From Chlorokybus atmophyticus (lineage: Eukaryota; Streptophyta; Chlorokybophyceae; Chlorokybales; Chlorokybaceae), in contig RHPI01002504.1 of the NCBI GenBank assembly GCA_009103225.1, positions 62,001-126,000 on the forward strand: a DNA stretch of 64,000 nucleotides, written 5' to 3'. The notes beneath the pieces are model-generated. The model was not told where the DNA came from. It worked only from the letters and a program-made list of their open reading frames with translations, and did not search any database. Shown here one piece after another: positions 36,521 to 46,502 of the stretch. How positions within the stretch are numbered: the stretch's first letter is position 1; each line of letters opens with the position of its first letter. Both the position numbers and the translations under genes were made by a program.

Positions 36521-37196
36521 TGGCGTTTTGTAAAAAAAAGATTAAAATTTGTAAGACTATCGTATAGTAGAGGGGAAATAGCTTAGAAGGGTAACTTGCT
36601 TGTCTTAACAAAAATAGGACAAGCAAGGGAGAGGACATGGTCGTATGTGCCGCTCCGCTAGGAATTGCTAACAGCAACACCAATTCCAACTTCTCCATCT
36701 CCATCTGTGCTTGCAGGTTGATGCCAGAAGCATTAAGAGATGACCGCAAGATTGTTCGTAAATATGTCATCATATACATCAACAACGATGGATACATACA
36801 TATACAACTTCAAGCAGTGGTGTTTGTTAGAGGAAACATTATTCAACAATGTACATTATATAACGAGTTGTGTTATAATATTGTAACAACCATCTTGGCC
36901 TTGGTACTAAAAGTCGCTGCCATGAGAGGAGGCGTCACGGTCCAATGATAATGATTATTATGCGCGCCGTAAATCCTCCCGGGTTTAACCCGCGGCTTCG
37001 TGTCTGCGTTTCGGTGTGTGAGCTAACGTACCGGTATCTTACCGTAGCCGCACGACTCAGCGCGCAGTTGCGCGGACGACCCGCGTGTTCGACCTCAATA
37101 GTTGATCACATAAAACACAATCGCCGTCGCCGCACGCAACAGGGTTTGAACTTGTGTCCCAAGCTCGCGATACCAATTTAAAATTCAACTCGACCA

Positions 37197-37218
37197 TATA
37201 TATATATATATATATATA

Positions 37219-37288
<70 letters not shown>
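37197..37288. repeat. Compound (TA)n(TG)n microsatellite
   Basis: About 24 bp of TA repeats run into about 60 bp of TG repeats and back to TA. It abuts a region on its left (about 37130-37185) that reads like the B-box half of a tRNA-derived element on the minus strand (AGTTCAAACCC). Confidence 0.9.
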
Positions 37289-37289
<1 letters not shown>

Positions 37290-38391
37290 TTATAATACGC
37301 GTGTTATTTATGTATTTACTTTAAAAAAAAGTTACTGTAATCCTTTTGCGGCTGTTAAAAGTTTGTGTGCCGCCACACAATGTAACGGCTTTCAAAGCTG
37401 GCAACACTGTTCTCTCCGATAGTGAGCCTATGAAGCACACACCGCCTCTGCCACCTCCGTCTCCACCGCCCCTCCCGGCTCTGTTCCCGTCTTCAACCAC
37501 ATGCACAAAGGCCAACCAGGCATGCGCACCAAACATGTGGGACTTGCCAGGCTTCCGCTGCCGCTGCCGCTGCCTCGCCGACATGTAATTATACGCACTT
37601 GCCTGCAATCGACAAGCTGAGTGATTAGCTGTCGTGTCGATGCCGTGAGCCGTAAATAAACCGCGTTTGATTGGCTCTGCGCGCACACACGCACACGTGC
37701 ACATAGGTCCCAAAGCTTGGTGACACCAAGTTCACGAACGCCTTCACTTCTTGTGCCCCGGCTGATTGCCGCTTCGTAGCTGCACGCTACGGTAGTGCAA
37801 GCGCTCGTCAACACACGCACGACAATCGGTATGCGGTGCTGGCGAGGGAGGCCACCGCAGCACTGCTCAGCTTCCTCACCCGCCTTCTCCATTGATGTGA
37901 AATCAATCTGCCGCAGAGCACTACTCACGTCCTCCCAAGGTATACCAATAAACACTTTTGTGATAGTGCCTTTCTCTTTTCAAAGAGGCGCGCACGCGTG
38001 CGCAATGTATGTTGGATTGCTCGCGTTGCTACCATGTGGGCACAGTGTCCTCCGCCATTGTCACCTTCCATTAGCAGTCCTGGCGCAGCTACTCATGCCC
38101 TCTTGCCGCTTGCACGGTGAGTGCTCAGCGCCACGCGCACTGTGGTTGTTGAGCACGTGACCGATATACGACGCACATGCACTCATGATATCATCAACAC
38201 AACCGTTGTATGATTTTGTTTGTAACTTTTATTAGGGGGAAGTGCCCCTCCTCCCTCCAATCCCCTACCCCAACACCACCACCAGCCACGCCGACGCCAC
38301 CGCCGACGCCGCGGCCGCGGCAGCTGCCGGAGCAAAATATGCTCTCGCTATGGCAGTGGCTGCGTTGATAGCGCCACCATGCGGCCGATAT

Positions 38392-38431
38392 GGACATGAG
38401 TCTCATGTCGCATGTCCATATCGGTGTTTCT
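38392..38431. repeat. 14-bp inverted repeat at the outer edge of an LTR
   Basis: CCGATATGGACATG and CATGTCCATATCGG are inverted around a 12-nt centre, which itself begins a smaller GACATGAG/CTCATGTC palindrome. It overlaps the outer end of the LTR at 38425. Confidence 0.75.
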
Positions 38432-38568
38432 TATCGTAACACTACATTAGGCCATTAAACCAGCTTAATAGCCCTAATATGGCTTAACTGGCCGTATAAT
38501 CTCGCTGGGACCCTTATGTATTTTTAAATGCAGGCGGGGAACCTCTATGAAGGTAGCACTCCGTTACA
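38425..38568 (-). repeat. LTR (3' side) of Ty3/gypsy-type element A
   Basis: On the minus strand it starts TGTAACGGAGTGCTACC and ends ..GATAAGAAACA. A purine tract AGTGGGGGGGAA (38569-38580) sits directly before it, as expected for the polypurine primer next to a 3' LTR. It is about three-quarters identical to 56859-57003. Similarity continues about 20 bp past the presumed end. Confidence 0.7.
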
Positions 38569-38589
38569 TTCCCCCCCACTTGGGTTTCA

Positions 38590-40453
38590 ATGTCCTCATT
38601 GAAGGGTTTGCAAAGCCCCACCGTAAGTAAAGAAACAAAGTGGAGAACCACGGCTGAAGCGGTAAAGATGTCTGCCGTCACCCTGTTACCATTCACGTGT
38701 GGACACAGTACTCCAGTATCGCCGAAGAATTTCCTGGTAGTTGGTAAGATTCCTTTCGGGCTTCCATGTATTGTGTTCAACACCATACCCTTTTCAATTC
38801 ACTAAGTAAGACGGCGCCCGTCCGCGTCGAGGCTTACAGCGACTCGGGATTACTTCCACCATACTCAAAAGTATCGTCGCTTTCCACTGCAACGGGGGGT
38901 AGAGGAGGTTGAACTTGACCGTTAGAACGGTACGGTTTCAGTACACTCACATGAAACACATTGTGAATGCGTATCGACTTTGGCAAGTCCAAACGATACG
39001 CGTGAGTGCCGACCCGATTATTCACATTAAAAGGGCCTATTTAGTGAGGGAAGAACTTGCGGGTACCCACTCCCTTGATGGATATGTTTTTGGTGCTTAT
39101 AAGCACCGAACAGCCCACATCATACTAGGCCTCTCTACATTGTGCATGAGCATGGGCTTTTTGTCTGTGTTGCGCTGCGCGCAGACAGTCTTTTGCCAAC
39201 GCTAACCTATCTTGCATGGCCGAAGCCATTTCGCGCGCTTGCAGGCACGCGCGTTACGTCAGTAGCGGGCAACTTGATGCTGGCAGGACTCAGTGGACGC
39301 ACTCCGCAATTTAAGAAAAACGGAGTTTCCTGCACATTCTCTTGCCAGGCATTGTTAATCGCTAACTCAGCCATTGGGAGATAGATATTCCAATCACGCT
39401 GGTTTGGATGCACATAATGCCGGAAGGTTTCCAATCACTTGATTGGCACGCTTCGTCTGACCATCCGTTTGCGCATAATTGGCTGTGCTCATGTTTTGCT
39501 GAATGTGCAGGCGCGGATTGCGATCAAATACAAAGTTGCGAGGCAAGCCATGCAACTTGCACACAGACGCGACAAAAACCATTGTCAACTTACGGGAGCC
39601 TATCTCCGTGCGACAAGGGACAATGTGAATGATTTTTTATTAAACGGTCCACAAAAATTGCAATCGCAGTGTGACCTAATGCTGTCTCTAGAAGCTTATT
39701 AATACGGTCCATACTCACACTTTCCCATTTGCCATCGGAAATAGGCAAAGGTCGCGGCAACCCAGTGGGTTTCTAAGGCAACGGCTTGTCACGCTGACAT
39801 CTATTGCACGTGTCAACATATTGCTTTACGTTAACAGGCAACAATGGCCACCAATACAAATGTTGCGCTGCCTTAGTAGTCTTGCGATTGCCAAAGTGCC
39901 TAGCGTACGGTGGATCGTGTACACTGTACATGGCATTAGCTATGCATTTCACGCGCAGCTCAGCATGGCTAGGTATTACCAAGCTAGCGCCCATATAATA
40001 CAAGTTGTCTTTTACGTCAAGCTTTTGTACATTCTTTTCCATTGAAAACCATGGGTTTAAGGCATACCCATGTAAAACAGCTTGCACAAACTCATCATTG
40101 GGGAGAAATGTACCTTGCGTCGCAAGCAATTGCGCACGCATAACTGCCAACAATGATGGACAGCAACTCAGAGGATCTGCCACATTGGTCCTACCAGGCC
40201 GGTATACCCATTCAAAAGCAAATCGTAACAGAAACTCATTCCAACGAGCTTGCCTACGTGACAAGTTTAGCTGTGTTGAGAAGTACACTAATGGGTTGTG
40301 ATCAGTCACCATTGTAAACTGAACTCCCTCTAAATAACATTGCCATGGTTTACGAGCATGCACGATACCAAGCAATTCTTTCTCGGGTCTCGAGGAGAGT
40401 CGAGGTTCACGTTGTCTCGTACAGCTGGAAGCAAAGACATGCTTTCTGGACAC
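38590..40453 (-). pseudogene. Ty3/gypsy-type element A: RNase H and integrase part of pol (decayed)
   Basis: Reading leftward from 40453 the frame carries the second half of RNase H ([49 protein letters not shown]). A linker follows, then the integrase zinc-binding region ([19 protein letters not shown] and CNRCQRDKP). Further left are pieces of the integrase core (HGLPRNFVFDRNP, YAQTDGQTKRANQV, NWNIYLPMAELAIN-like) and a C-terminal YRLDLPKSIRIHNVFHVSVLKPY block typical of Ty3/gypsy integrases. The core is interrupted by several stops and frameshifts, so it is not functional. The right end at about 40440 meets a GGWCC-rich palindrome cluster. Confidence 0.85.
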
Positions 40454-40665
40454 GCCACGTCATTGACAGTCGGACCATGCATGGTCCAAACCTCACGTGA
40501 ATGGTCCCATGTATTTTTGGGGTCGCACCATGTCTGGTCCGGCCGGTTTACGGTCGCGTCAGGACCAGGTACGAGCCAGCCAGCGGACCAGGGACTTAAT
40601 ATATCATGCAAGTGTACTTTAAATCATTACTGGTCTGGCCAGCGGACCATCGACCGCAATATTTA
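40440..40665. repeat. GGWCC-rich palindrome cluster, copy 1
   Basis: Seven GGACC/GGTCC sites lie within about 170 bp, including the perfect palindrome GGACCATGCATGGTCC (40472-40487). It abuts the truncated RNase H of element A. The same 16-bp palindrome recurs at 42190-42205. Confidence 0.75.
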
Positions 40666-40774
40666 TTCATAAGCATCAGATGTTATTGCAAATGACGGAA
40701 AAGTGCTCTATCTGGAGCCGACGGTACCGGCCAGGCCCGGCCTGCGGGGCCGCAGGTTGCAGCGCACGAGGCCG

Positions 40775-40885
40775 CGGCGTCTTAGAAATGATTGGTCAAG
40801 AACACATGCGTCCACCGAGAATCGAGCCCAAGACCTTTGGAATACCACGACACCCTAACCACTAAGCTACATGTGCACGTACCGG
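40775..40885 (-). repeat. tRNA-like unit with RNA polymerase III A and B boxes (SINE-like)
   Basis: On the minus strand, TAGCTTAGTGGTTAGGG resembles an A box with a D-arm, and GGGCTCGATTCTCG about 30 nt later resembles a B box/T-arm. CACATG and CATGTG at the ends can pair. The anticodon arm does not fold properly, so this is more likely a tRNA-derived SINE head than a working tRNA. Confidence 0.4.
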
Positions 40886-41845
40886 TAAGAACAGTGTAAT
40901 ACTTGCGTTATAGACTGTACCGACGGCCGCTTGGCGACTGTCGGCGGCGGAAATTGCACAGGAAGTCGGCGTTGTGAATTGACAGGCCCATAGGCAGTGC
41001 ATGCGCTAGCAATGTGCATAGGCTGTACCAGTATTAATCAACGGTATTACGTTATTTTAGGTCATTATTGATGACACAGACAGCCGGCTGCCAAGGTTTG
41101 TAAACTATAATGCTTTGTTGGGGGCTGTCCATGAGTATGTACCCTTGTTAGGGGTTGTCAACATCCTGCTTGCGTGCGCATACATAAATCTACATGTGTA
41201 TATATGTAAGCATTTGTGTATATAGTATATATAGTATATATAGTATTCATATCATATAAACGTATATGTACGTTTACATGATATAAATGTTAAAAACCGC
41301 ATTGCGGCACCAACGTAGGTATTTACTGGCTGGTTGGACACAATGCTTGGTCGGGGCTGTCAATCATTCTGCGGTCTCATAAGAGAGCTATTATAAAAAG
41401 TGACGTTATTTAAGTATATTTTTTGTAAGTATTTTTACATGAGACATACCTTATATACGGCTCAACCTAAATATTACTGATATAAACATTCAAATCTGCG
41501 TATTGATGCGAATAAGATTAGATACATTTGTGTACACGCTAACATATATATATATATATTATATGATACATTCAATGCATTGACCTATACACATGTATAA
41601 TGTTCATATATATCCGTAGCTAGACTTTAATAAACGCATAGAACATGTTAATGGTGCATGTCCACAAAGTTTTGCAAATACACTTACGGTACTATGAAGT
41701 ACAATCAGCCGCCGGCTATCCACTTGCGGCTGTCCACGGGTGTATCGCCGAGAGTCGGTGCGGCTTGTCAACACGTTAAGTGCGCTTGTGCAATCAGGCA
41801 TTTAGGCAATCTATTGTACCTTAGGTAGGTTGGTGCTACCTACTC
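40886..41845. other. AT-rich spacer, no gene
   Basis: The composition is markedly AT-rich, with repeated TATATAGTATATATAG units at about 41215-41245 and (TA)n near 41545. A GGGGCTGTCC-like phrase recurs (41120, 41357, 41727). No coding potential was seen. Confidence 0.5.
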
Positions 41846-41849
41846 ATGA

Positions 41850-42225
41850 TAGCGGCAGGGCCGCGGTCACTGGTCCGTGCTGCACCGTACATAATGCGGC
41901 GCGGACCGAGCGGCACCATGTACGGTGCGTGTAGTAGGGCCACAGGACTGCGGGACCGCATGTGGTCCGCATTCCAGGGCCAGCGTACATTACTGGTCCG
42001 TGCCGCACCATGGATGGTGCGGCACGGACCATGCGTAGTGCGCGTCGCCGCGCCAGCCATGCACGGGCCGCGGGGCCCCGCCCTACCCTAACCCCAACCC
42101 GAATGGACCAGGAACGGTCCGTCCCCCGCGGACCAGGCAGTCCTGGCCCGCGGGGTACGGATTATGCATGGTCCGCGGGGTCCGTGAAAGGACCATGCAT
42201 GGTCCTTCAACGTCAAGCCGTGTGA
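41850..42225. repeat. GGWCC-rich palindrome cluster, copy 2
   Basis: About thirteen GGACC/GGTCC sites occur in some 330 bp where under one is expected. It holds a 38-bp perfect inverted repeat (41994-42031, 18-bp arms, 2-nt centre) and a 20-bp palindrome (42188-42207). GCACCATG..GGTGC dyads are interspersed. It cuts into the PHD-finger end of element B. Confidence 0.8.
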
Positions 42226-42751
42226 GGCCCTTGTTACAGCCATCGCAGAGCATCATAAGCGAGTCGTTGTCGGCGCTGCAGCGCTCGCAACCCGTGCTGC
42301 GGGCGGGGCGAGGGTTTTTAATGCGCCAGAACCCTGCTACGTAAGGGAGGTGACATGGCGCGCAGTTCACCATGTTGTCCTTCAACCTCTCGCCGTTCTG
42401 GCCTAGGAGGTTCAGTACCCCCTTGGGGTACACCTTGAGCACCGTGAAGTCTCTGCGGGGAACAGAGGTGTCGAGCGCGTCGTTAGTGGCCTCCATGCAG
42501 TAGGCGAAGTCTCCTGCTTGAAACCGGCGTTGGCACTCCCCATGGAAGCCACTGCACATGCGCTCATAGCGTACCGTGTCGCGGTGCTGCGCGATGCGCA
42601 AGTTGTTGAAGGACATAGGGACTGTACGCTCAAATAGTGCTGTGCGCGTGATAATGCCATAGTGCATCCAGTCGGGGTCGTCGAGGTTGTTCACCATGCG
42701 ATCCACCTCTCGCTGTGCACGGATAGGAAGCAGCGACGATCGCCCGAACAA
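42225..42751 (-). pseudogene. Element B: integrase C-terminus with truncated PHD finger
   Basis: The open frame from 42751 begins with the end of an integrase (FGRSSLLPIRAQREVDR.. and RTALFERTV), continues through a Leu/Lys-rich region, and then has GCERCSADNDSLMMLCDGCNKG. This is the first half of a PHD finger (CxxC ... LMLLCDGCN.G); in intact PHD fingers a WH..C block follows. Here the sequence runs straight into the GGWCC palindromes, so the second zinc site is missing. PHD fingers usually read histone H3 tails; in a retrotransposon such a module could steer integration, as chromodomains do in chromoviruses. That role is inference. Confidence 0.65.
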
Positions 42752-42796
42752 TAGATAGTACGGGCTATACTCGCACAGAGCTGCCTGTTTTGACAG

Positions 42797-43291
42797 TCAG
42801 TATCCAAGAGCCACCCATGGGAGGTGGTCATCCCAGGTGTTTTTTTCGTACTCCAGCACATACTTGCGGAGTGCCTTCTTTATGGTCTGCACCGTGTGCT
42901 TGGCGAGACCGTTAGCTTGGGGGTGGTCACGCGAGGTACGGCGATGGTCGATGTAGCACCTGTCTAAGAGAGTGACGAACTCCCCTCTGAACTTAAGGCC
43001 TTGGTTCTCAATGCCTTGGACATGAGAGAGGAAGGCTTGAGCCAGCCCCTTATGGCTCTTGTCGGGTAGTGGCACCAGCTCCACCCACTTGGAGAAGTGC
43101 TCGATTATCACCAGGATGCAACGGTTGCTGCGTGCCGAGGGTGGTAAGTCTCTCAAGATGTCAAGTCCCCATCGGTAGAATAGGCCGGAGATGGGAAGAG
43201 GGTGTAATGTGGCGCTGCGCGTGTTAAGGCTGGCGCGCACCATGTTACATTGTTGACAGTGACTCACGAACTCTTGCACCTGCTTGTACAA
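42797..43291 (-). pseudogene. Element B: integrase zinc-binding and catalytic core
   Basis: The frame shows the CxxC of the integrase zinc finger (EFVSHCQQCNMVRA), then WGLDILRDLPPSARSN for the first catalytic strand, ILVIIEHFSKWVELVPL, QGLKFRGEFV in place of the usual D/N catalytic block, and DHPQANGLAKHTVQTIKKAL. This matches Ty3/gypsy integrase order (D, D, E). The second catalytic Asp region reads ENQGLKFRGEF, so catalysis is doubtful. The frame ends at a stop close to 42797, where the C-terminal part continues in another frame. Confidence 0.8.
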
Positions 43292-43975
43292 CCCATGCCA
43301 CCAATAAGTGTGCCCTCACAAGGCTGATTGTGCGCTTGACACCAAAGTGTCCAAGCTCAGTGTGGCGGGCTGTGATGATGCCTTCGGGTGTGGCCGGGTT
43401 CGGCACCTCTTTGTCTTTACCATAGAGGCGACGATACAGCTTGTCATGCGCTAAGCGGTACTACTGGGTGCGCTGGTTGACGCGGTCTTGCTCATGCGCT
43501 CATACCGGAGGGAAGCTGACCACTTTGAAGGAAGGAGAGGGATGGCTTGTCCATCCGTATGTCCTGCCTGGTGTCGGTGCGTGCCAGCTCTGTGTCATCG
43601 ACATCAATGTTGCCACCGTGAGTGGTCCCTGCGGGTGTGGAGGTCGTGGAGCCGGTGGACTCAGGAGCAGGTACCTCTTCAGTTGTTGTTGAGGCACCGA
43701 CGTTGGTCTTGCGCCCTGCGCGCAACGCGGCGATAGCAAAAATGGCAGCCACGGTCGGAGCTAATGATGCAAGGCCAAGCTTATGCCGAGCTGTAGTTGT
43801 ATCGTTGGTGCTCATGTGGGGGTTACGATTGAGTCCATCGGCGATTTCATTGGCGAGGCCTGCGGTGGTCAATCTTGAAGTCATACTCCTGTAAAAGCAA
43901 GGCCCAACGGGCAAGTTTCCCTGTTAAATGTTGGTTGGTCATCAACCACTTGTGTGGCTGATAATTGGTGATCAA
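43292..43975 (-). pseudogene. Element B: linker between RNase H and integrase, heavily decayed
   Basis: Only fragments of protein-like sequence remain (for example LARWALLLQEYDFKIDHR just left of RNase H and a short linker rich in Ala/Thr). Multiple stops occur in all minus-strand frames. Confidence 0.5.
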
Positions 43976-44300
43976 CTAAAATTGGCGGCCGAAGAGGCAG
44001 GGTCGGAAGAAGGAGATAGCCCACACTGCAGCGAGACACTCTCCTTTGTTACCGCTGTAGTTGGCCTTGGCACTGTTGTTGCTCCGGCTGGCGTACGACA
44101 CCACCCGCTCCGTCTTGCTCTCAGCGTGCTGCACCGGCACGGCTCCCATCCCGAGCTTGCTCCAATCGATGTGAAGGATGAAAGCCTTGGTGTAATTAGG
44201 GCGTTGAAGGATGGGTGCTGTGGTGACCTTGCTTTTTAGCTCCTCGGAAGCCTGCTGTTGCGGCTCCTTCCACACGAACTCCACTTCTTTGTTCAGTAGC
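43976..44300 (-). pseudogene. Element B: RNase H domain
   Basis: The frame contains EFVWKEPQQQASEELKSKV, TTAPILQRPNYTKAFILHID, GMGAVPVQ and RVVSYASRSNN...ECLAAVWA. This is the Ty3/gypsy RNase H pattern in which 'tDAS..giGavL.Q' is followed by 'aYaSR.L...E.N Y ..t..E.LAvvwa'. The first catalytic Asp is kept, but the neighbourhood reads IDWSKLGMG, not TDAS. It is flanked on the right by the RT connection region with 'PTNLTRLLGLANYHYRFVKDFAKIA'-type sequence split over two frames. Confidence 0.8.
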
Positions 44301-45414
44301 TCGTTGAGGGGTCACGCTATCTTTGCGAAGTCCTTCACGAACCGGTAATGGTAGTTGGCAAGGCCCAAGAAGGCGCGTGAGGTTTGTTGGAGCAGGGATT
44401 GCTGCAAGGGCCTCCACCTTTGCCTGCTGTACGTACACACCGTGGGGCACAACCATGTGTTATAAAGAGGGTACCTTATGAGTGAAGAAGGTGCACTTGT
44501 CGGGTGCACAGTCATCCCCACTCCCTTGAGCCTCTCCAGCACCTCCTCGATGTCATGTGGGTGCTCTTCAATGCTGCGGCTGAAAATGAGGATGATTGTC
44601 GATGTAGCACCGCGCAAAGTCCAGCCCCTTCAAGGCTTTGTCCATCATGCGCTAAAACTTGGCGAGGGCATTCTTCAGCCCGAACGGCATTGCCTTCCGC
44701 TGGTACAACTGTCGGTTGCCTCAGAAGGAAGTTTTGTGCTTGTCCTCGTCCTTGATGGCGATTTGGGTGTACCCTTGGCGCCTATCGAGGATGCTGAAGA
44801 TCGTGCAGTCTCCTACATCGTCAAAAATGCCCTCTGCTGTAGGCATTGGGTACCTATCTTGTTTGGTCTTGTTGTTGAGGGGACGGTAGTCGCCGCACAT
44901 GCGCCGTTCTGTCCAGTTGCCTGCCGAATCCTTTTTCAGGGGCATAACGGTCGCGGCTGCAAAGTTTGATGTGAACTTCTCAATAAGGCATGCGTCCAGC
45001 AGCGCCTTACACCTCTATTCCATCATATCCTCCTCTAGCTTGGAGAGCCTATATTGCCGTCGAAACACTGGCTCAGTGTCCACCAATTCGATGTCCATCT
45101 TGTACACTGAACATGTACGCAGCTCCTTTACGTTAAGGCTGAATTGGCTCCTCCACTTGGTGAGGAGAGCCTCTAGCTTCTCTCCTGTATCCTCCGTTGC
45201 AAGAGGGCTAATGGCGTGGTCCCAAGACGTTGCGCTGGCAACCACTGGGATGTCTTCCACTGTCACTGCTGCTTGCTCCTCCATGTGAACCACCTCGAGG
45301 GCTGTGTGAGCTGCCTTGATGTCTGCAATATGAGCCCACCCCCCAGCCAGGTGTTTGAAATCCTCAAAAGACACATGGCAGCCCTGCAACGCGAAGCTTA
45401 TCTCCAGCAGCCGG
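44301..45414 (-). pseudogene. Element B: reverse transcriptase with altered active site
   Basis: Upstream of RT is a linker (EKLEALLTKWRSQFSLNVKEL, RRQYRLSKLEEDMME). The RT fingers and palm follow: MPLKKDSAGNWTERRMCGDY, RPLNNKTKQDRYPMP, FSILDRRQGYTQIAIKDEDK and, in other frames, MPFGLKNALAKF. The catalytic YxDD position (44595-44606) reads Tyr-Ile-Asp-Asn and is followed by a frame disturbance. Several stops interrupt the domain. This places it clearly in the Ty3/gypsy class, and clearly non-functional. Confidence 0.85.
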
Positions 45415-46345
45415 ACCATGCTGTTTTGATCCATGGCGCGACCGAGCAGCTGAGATTGCTGAATGTCGGTCAGCGGGGACCCTGTGATATGTTGGGAAAA
45501 AACCCCATGGCGCGTTTGTGCTCACGTGCGTAGGGTTCTTCCAGCCCGCCCGTTGTGGTGTCGAACACCATGCCATCGCCGCTATTGCGGAAGGCATAGG
45601 ACCCTGGGTAGGACACCTACGTGGGAAGTGCGCTGCGCGGTTGACCAGGTTGGTTGCATTTGTAGAAGTGGATGTGGTCAAGACGTGTAACAGGTTGAGC
45701 TCTATGGTTGCGGTCGAGGATGTCATTAACCAAGAGGTTGCGTGGCCGTGTACTCCGCGTGTACTCTGCTGTCATCAGTTTTTCCGTGGTGGCCAGATTT
45801 GTCCACTTCGCACGGACGCGATGTGCACGGGAACCATGGCGCGTTCCGTTCACCTTGAGTGGATGCCCAAGCACAGAGCACACTTCCCTGTAGGTGGAGG
45901 CTACATGGGGACGCTGGCCAACTTCTAAGTGCACGTTTTCCATGATGTACCCTAGTGGCCTAAAGATCTGATGATGTTGGAGGAGGTGGATGCCTCTCAT
46001 CAACTCCCAAAACAGACATGAGCGAGGGTCGTCAAGGCCTTGGCCTTTTCTTGCCCTGAAGTAGCCTTGGCACTCCCATCCAGCTATTAACAAGTCGATG
46101 TTGCCAAGGGACAGCAAGTGGTCCTCTGTGATTAGTCGGATGGCTTGTGGCAATACTTTGATGATGCCTTGCAGTGCCGACGAGGGTAGTTGTTGTGGAT
46201 AGCGTCCGTGCACTTTACGCAGATGGTGCTTAAGGGATGTTTGAACGCGTGGATTAGGGTTGCAATAATAATACTTGGTGGCTTTGACGCCTGTATTGAG
46301 GACTGCAGCGAGACCACTGCCGATGCCTCCGAACAGTTCAAACAC
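45415..46345 (-). pseudogene. Element B: cytosine-C5 DNA methyltransferase domain
   Basis: C5 methyltransferases transfer a methyl group from S-adenosylmethionine to cytosine. Seen here: motif I FELFGGIGSGLAAVL (residues 2-16, SAM binding) and motif IV DLLIAGWECQGYFRARKG (the catalytic Cys at ~92, in WECQ where many enzymes have PPCQ). Then come GLDDPRSCLFWEL, motif VI MENV (136-138), motif VIII-like AHRVRAKWTNLA and a C-terminal stretch with LVNDILD. The frame stops at 45617, but the family continues past it in frame (YAFRNSGDGMVFD..). After a second break near a TTTTTT run (about 45490), a motif X-like LGRAMDQNS follows (about 45440), so about 300 residues of domain were once present. It lies between protease and RT in the element, on the same strand. 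Host-gene origin by chance insertion is the alternative, made unlikely by the position. Confidence 0.8.
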
Positions 46346-46502
46346 CGTGATGCGTTGCTGCCGCCGAAAGGTAGGTATGGAACTCTACGACTCCGGTGGC
46401 TACCATGTGCTGGTCTTGCATCATGTCGTGTCCCTTGTGGTGGTGGAAGCGCGAAGTGATCAGCGGCTGGGTCAGCAAGAGGTGTGCGTCCATCTGTGCC
46501 CG

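Larger units (their letters stand above)
33660..38391. other. Intergenic with no confident gene
   Basis: It contains a signal-peptide-like frame on the minus strand (33740-33916) that may start the LRR gene. An unidentified minus-strand frame lies at 37428-37955 (FIGIPWEDVSSALRQIDF...). A CAGTGC-rich short repeat lies at 36415-36520 and a single unknown base at 36316. Nothing here gives a family match by eye. Confidence 0.4.

Noticed and set aside
37428-37955. 175-codon minus-strand frame (FIGIPWEDVSS...)
   Set aside because: Part of it looks exon-like with plausible splice signals, but no family was recognised and no second exon could be joined; left unassigned.
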